Source: Myotis daubentonii (lineage: Eukaryota > Chordata > Mammalia > Chiroptera > Vespertilionidae). Taken from it: DNA of 64,000 bases. The position numbers and the translations under genes are program-made. Of the stretch, positions 42,561 through 54,989 are shown piece by piece. The notes beneath the pieces are model-generated. The model ran no database searches, was not told where the DNA came from, and saw nothing but the letters and a program-made list of their open reading frames with translations. Position 1 is the first letter of the stretch. Every line of letters begins with the position of its first letter. The stretch is taken from assembly GCF_963259705.1 (NCBI RefSeq), contig NC_081840.1, forward strand, positions 116,363,074-116,427,073, written 5' to 3'.

Positions 42561-44840
42561 CCTGTGTTCCTATAATAAGGTTTGCACACAGACATACTTA
42601 GACTCACTCTCTCTGAGTGCCAGCACTGGGGCAGCAGCTTAAGATGATCCAGAGACATACAGGGAGGAGCTAAATTGTCTGTCATCAGAGCAAGAATTTG
42701 GGGCAGATTTCTCTCAGACAAAAGTCCTGGGACATCCCCCCCACCACAGAGCTGACTGGTGGGCGCCATATCTGAGTCTCCATAACCTGGTTCACACTGC
42801 TCACTTCACCCTGGTGATTCCCTGAGATCCTTCCCCACCCAATTTGCAGCCCCACCCAAGCTGTTTCCAGTGTCTTTCCCATATGAATGGCCTGTCCTGG
42901 CTCAGGATTCAGAATTTCCTAAAATTTCTCAAACAAGGAGCAGCTGGACTCAGTGTGGTCATACTTCTCAATAACTGGTCCCAGGCCCAGCACTAGCAGA
43001 AGCTTGCCAAGGTTCATAATTTGGCCTCTCCTAGGCATCTCTAAAACCAACACAAGCATCAGTCATCTGCAGATTGCTTTGTAGCTCATGGCAGGTGGCC
43101 TCAGGCAGGGCAAAAGCACTGGCTGAGTTTGAATCTCTCCAGAGGCCCCACAGCCAGTGCCCTTGGAGGACAGCTTTAGACAATGCCAGATTACAATATC
43201 CATGAATGCACCCTCAAGGGGCAGACTTGGTGAGCATCAAAGCCCCATTAAAGTAAGTCCTGCTTCATAGGGGTGTCTCCTTTGCAACAGCTCTTTCACT
43301 GTTAGTCACAGCTAGTCCTCACAGCCAATTGACCTGTGGGTCATTTCCACCAACAGAAATCAAGGCTCACCTACAACAGGACAGTGCACACAGCCCACAC
43401 AGGGTGCACCTACAGTGCCCAGCTCAGGTGACTGGGGAGGCTGAGCCCCTGGGCCCTACAGGACGTCTACTACAAAAGACCACTATACCAATTCCAGGAG
43501 ACATACCTAATACATAGAAACAAATACAGTGAAATACCTCAAATGTGGAGACAAAGAAACATGTCACAAATGAAAGAACAGAAGAAATCTCCAGAAAAAG
43601 AACTAAATGAAATGGAAGCAAGCAAACTACTAGATATAGAGTTTAAAACAATGGTTATAAGGATGCTCAAGGAACTTAATGAGAATTTCAAGGAAACTAG
43701 TGAGAATATCAAGGACATAAAAAAGGACCAGTCAGAAATGAAGGATACACCAACTGAAATGAAGAATAATTTAAAGGGATTAAATAGTAGAGTAGGGAGC
43801 CAAGAATCAAATCAATGATTTGAAATATAATAAAGCAAAAAACACCCAATCATAAGAGCAAAAAAAGAAAAAAAGAAATAATACAAAAAAATGAAGATAG
43901 TGTAAGGAGGCTCTGGGACTTCAAGCATACCAACATTTACATCATGGGGGTGCCAGAAGTGAGGGAGCAAGAGATTGAAAATTATTTGAAAAAATGATGA
44001 CAGAAAACTTTCTCCTAGCTGATGAAAGAAATAGACTTACAGGTCCAGGAATCATAGAGAGTCCCAAACAAGATGAACCAAAACAGGCCCACACCAAGAC
44101 ACATCATAATTAAAATTCCAAGGGTTAAGGACAAATAGAGAATCTTAAAAGCATCAAGAGAAAAGCAGTTAGTTACCTACAAGGGAGTACCCATATGACT
44201 GTCAACTGATTTCTCAACAGAAACTTTGCAGGCCAGAAGGGAGTGGCAAGAAATATTCAAAGTAATGAATAGCAAATACCTACAACCAAGATTAGTCTAC
44301 CCAGCAAAGCTATCATTTAGAATTAAAGGGCAGATAAAAAGCTTCACAAATAAGAAAAAGCGAAAGAATTTCATCACCACCAAACTGATATTACATAAAA
44401 TATTGAAGGGTGTTCTTTAAGAAGAATAAGAAGAAAAAAGAGGTAAAAAAATGAACATTAAAATGACAATAAATACATATCTATCAACAATTGAAACTAA
44501 AAATCAAAATAAATGAACAAGATATCTAATGAACAAAATAAACTGATGAATAAAACAGAACCAGAGACATAGAAACTAGGAACAGATTGATTAATCTCAC
44601 AGGGAAGTGGTGGGGGTGGGAAGAGATTAACCAAAGAATTTATAACAGTCTGATGAATCTCAGAGGGAAGGGGTGAGGGGAGTTGGAAGAGATTAAAGAA
44701 TATATATGCATTACCCATGGACACAGACAATAGGGTAGTGAAGGCCTAACGTAGGGCAGGAGCTGGATGGAGGAGGGCAATCAGGGGACAAAGAGAGAGA
44801 CATCTGTAACACTATCAATAATAAAGATTTTTAAAAATGA
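42561..44840 (+). mobile_element. HAL1-type element (L1 without ORF2), copy 3
   Basis: This plus-strand copy has an L1 5' UTR (about 42600-43540; CTCACAGCCAATTGACC block shared with copies 1 and 2), a broken ORF1 (43543-44420), then directly a 3' UTR ending in AATAATAAAGATTTTTAAAAA near 44838. No ORF2 sequence lies between. The start is vague because the 5' UTR differs from the other copies; the YY1-like start motif was not found. Confidence 0.75.
43543..44420 (+). pseudogene. L1 ORF1 remnant in HAL1 copy 3
   Basis: The plus-strand frame 43543-43818 gives a Glu/Lys-rich, coiled-coil-like N-terminal part (MWRQRNMSQMKEQKKSPEKE). The frame 44226-44420 gives the C-terminal block MQARREWQEIFKVMNSKYLQ. 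The middle is present but shifted with stops. ORF1 proteins bind L1 RNA; this one is not functional. Confidence 0.8.
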
Positions 44841-45229
44841 TAAATATAAACATGAAATCACTTAAATGACTTTTTCAATTATTTTAAGATTGATTCAACT
44901 TGAGACTTGTACTTTAAGTTGTGTGGCTTATAATTAACTCATTTCAGTAAATACAAGGTAATTTTATGATTAGATAATTATTTAAGGTCTACTCATACTG
45001 TCTTCTTTCTTAAAAAACTGCTTACAAGTAGGAATTTCAAATTTACTGAAAGCCTTGACAGCATGATCCATCAAAGTTGGAACTGCTGACTAGTTCTTGC
45101 ATTTAATATTGGGATAAATTCTGACTGGAACACTTCATAAATACATTACTGTTTTTCCTTGATGGACAACATAGAATACATTCCTGGACACATACACAAT
45201 TTCTATGCTTTGAACATAGAATTACCACC
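44841..45229. other. AT-rich intergenic DNA
   Basis: Nothing recognised. Confidence 0.4.
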
Positions 45230-45432
45230 AATATATAATAATAAAAGCACAATATGCTAATTAGACAAGACATCCTTCCAGACATCCTTCTGGATGATCT
45301 TCTGGATGAAAGCCAGGGCTGCGAGGGAAACCTGGGTCCCGGGTGCCTGCTGACGGCCAGAGCGGAAGCCAGTGCTGGCAGCCAGGGGAAGGAAGGCCTA
45401 CTTTGCACAAATTTTGTGCACCAGGCCTCTAG
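45230..45432 (+). mobile_element. Short HeliBat Helitron
   Basis: ATATATAATAATAAAAGCAC at the start and GCACAAATTTTGTGC, then ACCAGGCCTCTAG at the end bound about 203 bp. The ATATGCTAATTAGACAAGAC block links it to the Helitron at 31285. The expected first TC is not clear. Confidence 0.85.
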
Positions 45433-47031
45433 TAATACATAAAATGAAAGTTTTAAATCCAGTTTTTAAAAGATAGGACAAGGATTATACTCTTTCAAGA
45501 CAAACCATTAGGGTAATCCTTCCAGATAATATTATAAAATGTAAGAATCATGAGATTAATTTTTTTATAGATCTAGATTAGTGGGTCTATGTTTTAAACT
45601 GCAGGGTATACCATTCATTGATCTGGTCAATCAGAGGATAAAGCAAAGAAGAAAGGTAAATAAATGATAGATACTATTTAATGAAAGTCACTGGAATATT
45701 TAGAATTGATTTGTTAGTTCCATAATTGAAGTCAATACACCTAATATATTCCATTAGATTTCATTTGCAGATGCCTTCATTAATCAAGATCTTATTCAAC
45801 ATTTTTATCCATTTACAATAACTTTAGTAAAGAATAGAAACACATTTTCCTAGCCAACATGCATTTTTAAATAAGTCATATTTTCAATCACCCACAAATA
45901 GTTTTATTGAAATTAGTTCTCAATACAGGGCATGATTTATCTTATTTTTAGTATGCTAATTCACCCTATCTAGTGAATGATATATTCTCTCATATAAAAG
46001 TGAATAAAGGGGCATAAGAATTGTGTGTCCAATAACCAGTCATCTACTAAGCACCTTGATTAACAATGACACTTTCACCTCTGTTCTATTCTATACATAG
46101 TCTACACTTCCGTGATCTAGTCCAATGCCAGAGTCTATTGTATGGTGTTATCAGATGTACTTTCTGATAGCTGAAGGTGTCTCCTTAATCATTTTGTTAG
46201 AATATCAGTTTAGAAGTCCAAGCAGGCTATAATGGATAAATGTTCCAGTTTTTCTCATTATCTTATATTATTTGCCCCCAACTTATGTGGTAAGTTATTA
46301 TTAAAGTTAGGTTTCATCAAACAACTGTCCAGACTTAATGCTCTAAATAAATAATTAATGGAAGAAATGCTGTGAATTTAACATATTGACTATGATCCAT
46401 AGTAGAGGCCACATTTTCATCGTATTTTTGTATGTCCTACATTTTGGAACTAACTTCCTACCATTTCAAGCATAAACATTTAAGGGCAAAGAAAACTTTC
46501 CCTCCCTATGAATAAAGTTACCTGTAATTTTGTCCAGTACTTCTTTCTGGGAATCTCTTTTTCTACTATTCATTGACTACTCTATTTACTCCAATCTCAA
46601 CTGTCATAACATTTTACCAAAACTATTCTTTATATCACTAAATCCAGTGGTTACATTTTTTTCTTCATTTTACTAAAATTAAAAGAGATATTTGATATTG
46701 GTATTTGCTCCCTCTTCCTGGAAAAATCCTTTACTTTCATGACATAATATTCCATTGGTTTTTTTCTGACTTCTTAGAGCTATTCTTATTTCACATTATC
46801 AGAAATTCTTTCTCTCCTGATCCCTGAGCATGCCATCTTTCAGGACCAGATTAATCACTCTGCTGCTCTTCTCATTCTATTTTCCTCTTAGTTGGTCTCA
46901 TCTACTCAATTTCTGACTTTAATTTTATAATGAATACTAGCAAATTTATACCTAAAGTTCACCCTCTCCCCTGAGCTTCACACCTGTGCTTTCCACCAGA
47001 CATCTTCACTTGATCACCTTTTTTTCCCTTC
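45433..47031. other. AT-rich intergenic DNA
   Basis: 1.6 kb without recognisable gene, RNA or repeat. Confidence 0.45.
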
Positions 47032-47049
47032 ACCCGAGGATATGTTTAT

Positions 47050-47107
<58 letters not shown>

Positions 47108-47271
47108 TCAATGTGAGAAAGAAACATTGATCACATTGATTAGTTGCCTTCAGTACATGCCCTGATTGGGGATCAAATCCACAACCTAGGTATGTACCCT
47201 GACCAGGAATTAAATCTGCAACTATATGATGCATGGGACAATGCTCCAACCAACTGAGCCACCGGCAAGAT
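47032..47271 (-). repeat. Old Ves-family SINE
   Basis: CACCCGAGGATATGTTTATT opens the reversed tail, a GA tract follows (47055-47102), and CAACTGAGCCACCGGC closes the reversed tRNA head. Two B-box-like blocks (GGGGATCAAATCC and CAGGAATTAAATC) suggest a dimeric old type. Confidence 0.8.
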
Positions 47272-48141
47272 CATTCACCTGAACATCTTATTGGCATCTC
47301 AAATTCAAAATATACACCAAACCCACAACACTGCTACCCTTTTAATGTTTGTATGGTACCTTACTCTAACTAGCTGTCCTAATGAAAATATTCAGTGTCA
47401 AGATTGACCTCTCCCTCTCATTCATATGCCTACTATGATTACCACTTGTTATTTACTATATTATAACCATTTTCTCTATTGTAACAAGTTCAAGTCATGC
47501 TCATATGTTATGTGCATTACTATCATAGCCTCATAAGAGTTTTTCGTCTGTCATCTCTTGATCCTTTTTTTCATATTGGATAAATACTTTTTCTTTTAAT
47601 TATAAAAAATCTATTTTTTATATTAGAAAAATTAAACATTTAATAAAAATTATATTACTTTTTCATGCTTAAATCCTCTCAATTACTCCCAATTCCATTT
47701 TTATAAAGTTGAAACTCATTAGTCTACCCTACACACTTACTGGAGGCCCACACCCAACAGCTATTCTCTCTTCCTAGCAGGCTACTAATACCCACAGTTG
47801 GAACTGTTGCCAAAGATTTAATAACATTATAACTGGTCTTGAGAATAAATTCTGCTCTATCATTTTACCTCCCACCTCCCAATCTCATATACTAGCAAGT
47901 TCAAAGAATTATGTTTAGACATCAAAATTACAACTAAAATACAGAACAACCATTATTCCTGCATGCATTTCATTTAATTCTAATGCCCAAACACTGAGAA
48001 AAACAGAATTTTCAGTGTAAGCTGACCATCTTAAGACAAGCCACATAAGGAATGGTAGCTGCTATACACAAAATCACTAGCTATGAACAACATTACTTAC
48101 CTGGACTCCAAGACTTAAGCTAAAATAAAAGTAAAGAGGAT
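47272..48141. other. AT-rich intergenic DNA
   Basis: Nothing recognised. Confidence 0.4.
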
Positions 48142-48261
48142 TACTGAGCCGGAATGGCTCAGTTGGTTGAGCATTGTCCTGTGCAAGGAAGGTTTGTGGG
48201 TTCAATTCCTGGTTAGGGCACATACAAAAGGCAAGTAATTGATGTTTCTTTATCTCACAGC

Positions 48262-48296
<35 letters not shown>

Positions 48297-48329
48297 TCTT
48301 GCATATCTTCGGGTGAGGTTTAAAAAAAA
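48142..48329 (+). repeat. Old Ves-family SINE
   Basis: GAGCCGGAATGGCTCAGTTGG starts it. GGTTCAATTCCTGGTTAGGG is the B box, and a CT run then TTCGGGTGAGGTTTAAAAAAA ends it. Confidence 0.82.
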
Positions 48330-48468
48330 AGTGAAGAGAAGATGGGTAAATGTAACTCCAAGGAGAAAATAAGATTCTAACATAACCTGCATATTCATTC
48401 AGGTGACTTCTTTGATGGTAGCTAGCCTATAATGTACCCATTTGTCTGTATAAGACTCAGAAATGTAA

Positions 48469-48471
48469 ATA

Positions 48472-48533
<62 letters not shown>
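48469..48533 (+). repeat. (TATATG)n hexanucleotide repeat
   Basis: About ten TATATG units in a row. The MYMYMY reading through them is an artefact. Confidence 0.95.
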
Positions 48534-48534
<1 letters not shown>

Positions 48535-49254
48535 CAAAAGTACTGGGATACAGGTAGACTGATTTTCTTACCCATAGTAACTATTCAAAGCCTGAGGAAA
48601 ACAGAACATGCTAAGCAAAATCATTGTCTCTTCTCATACCATTTTTTTTTCCAAATAGTATGAGCTTCCCAAGAATAAACAGCACATCCAGTCACTATTT
48701 GGATGCTGAAACCCATCCCAAGAGGACTCCTCCTTCCTCATCTGGGTCTATAAACCCTATCTATGAGTGCCAAGAACATTCATCTTTTTCTTTCCTGTCC
48801 CTTCCTTTGTAACATGTATTATAATTATGTCTATGTTTATGTTTGACTATACTTTTGCATGTCATAGATTAAATCCTACACCCCAAAATGTATTACTTTT
48901 AGCAATTAAAAAATTGTGGGACACAGGGTAAGAATTCAGAGAACATTTCTATTAATATTAACCAGATGGATTGTGTCAAACACTGACAGCTGAAGGAAAC
49001 TTCTTATACTGAAGGATGTTTTCATATGAAAATATAAGATGAAGAGAAAAAAATATACCAAAAACTTCTTCTCAGGTAGGCCAAGTATATGATTTAAAAT
49101 ATACCTTTACATCCTGTGGAAGATGGACTCGGGTATCTTTTTGTAAATCAGAACTTTTGTAAACACTATTGATAGCAATGTGAAATTTGTTTGTACACGC
49201 TTACATTTTTAATGTTAAAAGTACCATGTTTTTCACTAAAAATATTGTCAGGTA
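48534..49254. other. Intergenic DNA, nothing recognised
   Basis: No gene, RNA or repeat recognised. Confidence 0.4.
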
Positions 49255-49427
49255 TTTTTCGATTATAAAAGTTAACACATAAACACAAAAGCTAAAATGA
49301 TAAAACTTCCAAGAGAATACATTGGAAATAATCTTTACAACCTTTATATAAGCAAAAATTTCTAGGACACAGAAAGCACTAACCTTAAAAAAATGATAAA
49401 TTGGAGTTCATCAAAAGTAATACATTC

Positions 49428-50893
49428 AGATATCAGGCTATATTATTACAAAGCCACTGTTCTCAAAAAAGCCTGGTACTGGCACAAGAACAGACATATA
49501 GATCAAGAATAGAGAACCCAGAAATCGACCCAAACCACTATGCTCAATTAATATTTGACAAAGAAGGCATGATCATACAATGGAGTCAAGACAGTCTCTT
49601 CAATAAATGGTGTTGTGAAAATTGGACAGATACATGCAAATAATGAAACTAGACCACCAACTTACACCATACACAAAAATAAACTCAAAATGGATAAAGG
49701 ACTTAAACATAAGTTTTATGGGAAAACATAAAAATATTAGAGGAATCCACAGGCAGCAAAATCTCAGACATATGCCGAAGCAATTTCTTCCGCGATACTG
49801 TTCCTAGAGCAATAGAAACTAAAGAGTAAATAAACAAATGGGACTACATCAAAATAAAAAGCTTCTGCACAGCAAAAGAAACCATCAACAAAACCACAAG
49901 AAAGCCCACTGTATGGGAGAACATATTTGCCAATGTTATCTCTGATAAGGGTTTAATCTCCAACATTTACAGGGAACTCATACAACTTAACAAAAGGAAA
50001 ATAAACAATCCAATCAAAAAATGGGCAAAGTACCTAAATAGATACTTTTTGAAAGAAGACAGAGGAAGGCCAAGAGACATATGAAAACATGCTCAAAGTC
50101 ACTAATCATCGGAGAGATGCAAATCAAAACAACAATGAGGTACCATCTCACACCTGTCAGAATGGCTATCATCAATAAATCAACAAAGGACAAGTGCTGG
50201 AGAGGATGCAGAGATCAAGGAAATCTTGTGCACTGCTGGTGGGAATGCAGACTGGTGCAGCCACTGTGGAAAACAGTATGGCATTTCCTCAAAAAATTAA
50301 AAATGGAACTCCCATTTGATCCAGTGATTCCCACTTCTAGGAAAATGTCCCAAGAAACCAGAAACGCCAATCAGAAAGAATATATGCACCCCTATGTTCA
50401 TAGCAGCACAATTTACAATAGCTAAGATAAACAGCCTAAGTGCCCATGAGCAGATGAGTGGATTAGAAAACTGTGGTACATCTAAACAATGGAATACTAT
50501 GCTGCTGTAAAAAAGAAGAAATTCTTGCTATTTGCAATAGCATGAATGGAACTGGAGAGCATAATGCTAAGTGAAATAAGCCAGTCAGAGAAAGATAAAT
50601 ATCACATGATTTCACTCATTTATGGAATATAATGAACAACATAAACTGATGAACAAAAACAGATCCAGAGACAGAGAAGCATCGATCAGACCGTCAAACC
50701 TCAGAGGGAAGGTAGGGGAGGGTGGGGGTTAGGGAGAAAGATCAACCAAAGGATTTGTATGCATGTATATAAGTCTAACCAATAGACACAAACAATAGGG
50801 GGGGGGTGAGGGCATGTGTGGTGAGGGCATGAGTGAGTCGGGGTATAAGGACACTTATGTAATACCTTAATCAATAAAGAAATTTTAAAAAAT
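49428..50893 (+). repeat. Younger 5'-truncated L1
   Basis: Plus-strand ORF2 C-terminal sequence (frames at 49401-49807 and 50081-50425, for example [20 protein letters not shown] and [19 protein letters not shown]) runs through a 3' UTR with a G-run at 50799-50806 to AATCAATAAAGAAATTTTAAAAA. Near-matching AAAGTAAT (49415-49422) and AAAGTATT (50896-50903) may be the target duplication. Frames are broken. Confidence 0.82.
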
Positions 50894-51533
50894 AAAGTAT
50901 TAGCTAGTTAAACAATAGCAAAATAAATATGAAAATTAAATAAAAAAAGAAAGTAAGCAGGCAAGCTACAGTCAAATAGAAAATGTCTGTATTACATACA
51001 GCTGAACATGTATTTGTGAGAGTTTTTAAAACTCAAAAATAAAGACAACTCAGTATTTTTAAATGAATAGAAGATTTGAAAAATTCACAAAAGAAGATCT
51101 ATAAACAAGCATGTGATAAGAAGGCCAGCACCTTTCATCACCAGGGAAATAATTTTTAAACTATAAAGAGATATCAGTAGGTTACAATAAAAATAGTTAA
51201 TATTTAATAAGCTGACAATATCAAATGTTAACAAGTATACAGAACAACCAACACTCTCATATGTTTCTGGTGGTGGTGCAAAATTTCAGAACCACTTTGG
51301 GAAACTATTTAGCAGTTTCTTGTAAAATTAAACAACATACTTCTATCCTATGATACCGCAATTATAATCCTAGATATATACACAATAGAAATAAAGCATT
51401 TGCCTTTGAGAAAAAACTTGTACATGAATGTTCATAATAGCATTATTCATAATAGGAAAAATCTGGAAATAACATAAATATCCATCAAGAGGGAAATGGA
51501 AAAACAAATTGTATCATAAAAGGGATAAACTAG

Positions 51534-51752
51534 CCAAAACCGGTTTGGCTCAGTGGATGGAGCGTAGGCCTGCGGACTGAAAGGTCCCAGGTTCGATTCC
51601 GGTCAAGGGCATGTACCTGGGTTGCTGGCATATCCCCAGTGGGAGATGTGCAGGAGGCAGCTGATTGATGTTTCTCTCTCATCGATGTTTCTAACTCTCT
51701 ATCTCTCTCCCTTCCTCTCTGTAAAAAATCAATAAAATATATTTTTTAAAAA
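51534..51752 (+). repeat. Ves SINE, young, with target duplication
   Basis: Well preserved (AAACCGGTTTGGCTCAGTGG head, GGTTCGATTCCGG B box). GGGATAAACTA before and GGAATAAACTA after are the slightly changed target duplication. Confidence 0.93.
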
Positions 51753-52040
51753 AAGGAATAAACTAATACTTTACACAACATGAATGAAAATAAAAAGTCA
51801 ATATTTTTATAAAAAGGAGACAAATATAAAGAGGATATGTATTATTCCATTTATATTAACGTCTAATATACCTAAATTAATTAAAAATAAAATGAGTGGT
51901 TTTCTGTGGCCAAGAGTTGAGGGTGGGAGGTTTAACTACAAAAGGTTGTAGAACTGGGTGATGGTGATATAAATACACAGCTTTCTCAAAATTCAAAAAA
52001 AGTTTACACTGAAAATTATACATTAAAAAGTTTAATATGT

Positions 52041-52812
52041 AAGTATCGTATTTCCACTAAAATATTTTAAGCCTTCAAATATTATAAAAGTATAAAACAT
52101 AAAAATGAAGATCTCTTATATTATTACCTTTTCCAGAGAATACCAATTGAAATAGTTTGGTAATATTTTACTCTACAACTTTTATACATATGTATGCATG
52201 TGTTTATACATTGTATATGTGTGTGGATATAGATATTTTTATTTTACAAAAAATAGGAAAGCTACAAATAAGACAAACTTACTTTTCTAATTGTTTTTCT
52301 TTTAAAATAATGGTTTTATGTCAGTTCATATAGCATTCCAATGAATCCAATCCAATTTTCTAATGAAAACCATACTAGTGATATGGTCTTTTACCTGAGA
52401 GTTGCACCATAATTTATTTTACTAGTGCCCATTGGTGGAAAAAAATTCAAATTTTACTTCTAGATATTTTAAGTTGACAAATAAAATAAATGAGTCACTC
52501 TTTTAATACAAAAACATCTTTATTTACTGCTACAGTAAAACAGTGGTTTGTTTAATTTTCTCAGTTTGAGACTAAATATATATCAGTCATGCGTACTCTC
52601 AAAACTGATATAAAAATGCTAACAATGAAAACATTATATGATAAAAAGTATGATGTTCTTAAGAGACCATTCATATCAGATGAGAAAATTGCAGCTTAGA
52701 TTTATCAAGAGACATATATTTAAGGTTGTATATATAGATTATGGTTGGCAGAGCTAGCATCACTACCAGGTCCCTTGATCTTATTCTATTCCACATGTTT
52801 TCCTTTGTGTAG
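52041..52812. other. AT-rich intergenic DNA
   Basis: Nothing recognised. Confidence 0.4.
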
Positions 52813-53166
52813 AGTTCACTAACCTGGAAGGGGTTTCAACCCATTACCTTGGCATCATTAGTATTGTGGATAAACACCCGTGATCACCAATCTTGTCTGA
52901 ATTTGGATACTTCAGAAAGAAAAGAGAAACACTCCATGATGAAGGCCCGGAGGTAATATGGTGCTTATCCTTCAGGAATGTTTCTTTCTAGTTCACAATT
53001 TAACATACTGCAACAGCATGATGCATCTAATGATCTTTTAAAACAGCTTTCTGCTGACAGCATAAACAGAAACAAGTTTATTTTGAGTGAGCAGCTGCTG
53101 TTTTCTCGTAGAGGAACGTCGCTTGCTGAAATAATACAGCAGTCTGGCACTGCTGTGATTGAATAA
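52813..53166 (+). pseudogene. Exon-like ORF, one internal stop, unknown family
   Basis: One frame stays open for 117 codons except for a single TAA at 52954. Its second part (52978-53163) encodes a plausible hydrophilic protein end with blocks such as NILQQHDASNDLLKQLSADS and RRGTSLAEIIQQSGTAVIE. Pyrimidine-rich AG-ending tracts precede the frame (TTTTCCTTTGTGTAG at 52812) and the second part (CTTATCCTTCAG at about 52975), as splice acceptors do. AT-rich 3'UTR-like sequence follows. I do not recognise the protein, and chance frames of this size are common here. It could be a decayed exon, a real last exon beginning near 52976, or nothing. Confidence 0.28.
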
Positions 53167-53929
53167 ACATCTATGGGGTTTGTGGACTGGCAAACTTAGG
53201 ACCATTCTACTGCTACAATTACCAATAAACCAAACAGCCCATTTCCAATTTTATGAGAATGAAAAGTTAAACCAGTCTTCAAAGGAATTACAGAAATGGG
53301 CTGCACAGATTGTCTTATTTTAACAAATAGATAGATGGCAGATGTAGAGGTTTTTTGTCCCTATATATGGGATTTGTACTTTTTTTTTTCCAGGTTCTTT
53401 GAATTAGTTAATCTTTTGTATTTTTGTTGTGTGTTTTTTTTAAGGAATTTCACTTTAAACAGGTATTTTTTACAAGGAAAAGTTAAGACAGAGCTATGGA
53501 GGTTCATTTCAATAACATTCCCTTTCCCCCCTCCTTAACAATGTGTTCATAAATATTTACCGTCTGTCAAAGATTTTCGTGAACTAAATTTATCTGAAAG
53601 AAAAAAAACAATTGTACTTAGGAAAGAACTATTGGTCTGCAGATGATCTCAGGAAAGTTGGTAATTGACAAAAAAATGTAGAAAAGAAGGATCTCTCTCT
53701 TTTGGAGTCTTTGGATCTTTTATCAGTTTGAATATTTATTTTAGTCCTTCAAGGAAAGCTGACAGCCTCTTGTCTGAGGTATATTATTCATTCTCTTGTC
53801 TGTACATTTTTTTGCAGACCTATAATTATATAACACCATCGTTTGGCTGACCTCAAGCATTCTTTTCAAGTTAAGTATAATAGCTTTTATGTTATATTAA
53901 GAATATTTTTAAAATATTAACTCACAGAA
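53167..53929. other. AT-rich DNA, possibly 3'UTR-like
   Basis: T-rich runs, no recognised repeat. It would be untranslated sequence if the preceding ORF is a real last exon. Confidence 0.3.
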
Positions 53930-54042
53930 GAGTTGCAAAAATAATACAGAAAGTTCCCATATAACCTTCACCCAACTCCCCCTTATGCTAACATATTACA
54001 TAATCACAGGACATTTATCAAAACTGACTGAAGTTTTATGTT
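53930..54042 (-). repeat. Ancient L1M-like 3' UTR fragment
   Basis: GTTGCAAAAATAATACAGAA, CCCATATAACCTTCACCCAA and CATTTATCAAAACTGACTGA match a common old L1-associated sequence. A related piece may lie at 62285-62475. Confidence 0.45.
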
Positions 54043-54059
54043 AGACTTTATTATTTTTA

Positions 54060-54972
54060 TTATTTTTTTGATTAGTTCTTTTTTTAAATTGCTTAAAGTA
54101 TTACAAAGAGCATTGCATATGTCTCCTTTTCTCCCCCTTGACAATCCCCCAGCCTCTCCTACCCCCCCCCCAATGTCTTATGTCCATTGGTTATGCTTAT
54201 ATGCATGCATACAAGTCCTTCGGTTGATCTCTTACCCACCCCCTCCCGCCCCCAACCCTCCCCAGCCTTCCAGCTGTAGTTTGACAGTCTGTTCGAGGCT
54301 GCTCTGCCTCTGTATCTATTTTTGTACATCAATTTATAATGGTCTTTATTATCCATGAATGAGTGAGATCATGTGGTATTTTTCTTTCATTGACTGGCTT
54401 ATTTCACTTACCATAATGCTCTCCAGTTCCATCCTTGCTGTTGCAAATGGTAAGAATTTCTTCTTTTTTACAGCAGCATAGTATTCCATTGTGTAGATGT
54501 ATCACAGTTTTCTAATCCACTCATCTACTGATGGACACTTAGGCTGTTTCCAGATCTTAGCTATGGTGAATTGTGCTGCTATGAACATAGGGATGCATAT
54601 ATCCTTTCTTATTGGTGTTTCTGGTTTCTTGGGATATATTCCTAGAAGTGGGATCACTAGGTCAAATGGGACTTCCATTTTTAACTTTTTGAGGAAACTC
54701 CATACTGTCTTCCATAGTGGCTGCACCAGTCTGCATTCCCACCAGCAGTGCACGAGTGTTCCCTTTTCTCTGCATCCTCTCCAGCACTTGTCGTTTGTTG
54801 ATTTTTTGATGATAGCCATTCTGACAGGTGTGAGATGATACTTCACTGTTGTTTTGATTTGCATCTCTCTGATGATTAGTGACTTTGAGCATGTTTTCAC
54901 ATGTCTCTTGGCTTTCTGAATGTCCACTTTTGAAAAGTGTCTATTTAGGTCCTTTGCCCATTTTTTGATTGG
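54060..54972 (-). repeat. 5'-truncated L1 with target duplication
   Basis: The minus-strand L1 3' UTR starts after a T-rich run at 54060, and ORF2 C-terminal sequence reaches 54972. AGACTTTATTATTTTTA occurs at 54043-54059 and, with its last base, again at 54973-54989. Confidence 0.92.
54502..54927 (-). pseudogene. L1 ORF2 C-terminal fragment
   Basis: A 141-codon open stretch reads as the carboxy end of the L1 endonuclease/reverse-transcriptase protein ([20 protein letters not shown], then [17 protein letters not shown] with the Cys-rich zone). The catalytic domains were lost by 5' truncation, so it is inactive despite the open frame. Confidence 0.88.
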
Positions 54973-54989
54973 AGACTTTATTATTTTTA

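Larger units (their letters stand above)
49255..52040 (+). repeat. Old L1M-type element, split three ways
   Basis: The pieces are 49255-49425 (GATAAATTGGAGTTCATCAAAA), 50894-51533 (CATGAATGTTCATAATAGCATT, CTTTGGGAAACTATTTAGCAG) and 51757-52040 (an L1 3' end). They run in ORF2-to-3'UTR order on the plus strand. They are separated by a younger L1 and a Ves SINE. Confidence 0.72.

Noticed and set aside
48475..48663. Frame reading MYMYMY
   Set aside because: It is a translation of the TATATG repeat.
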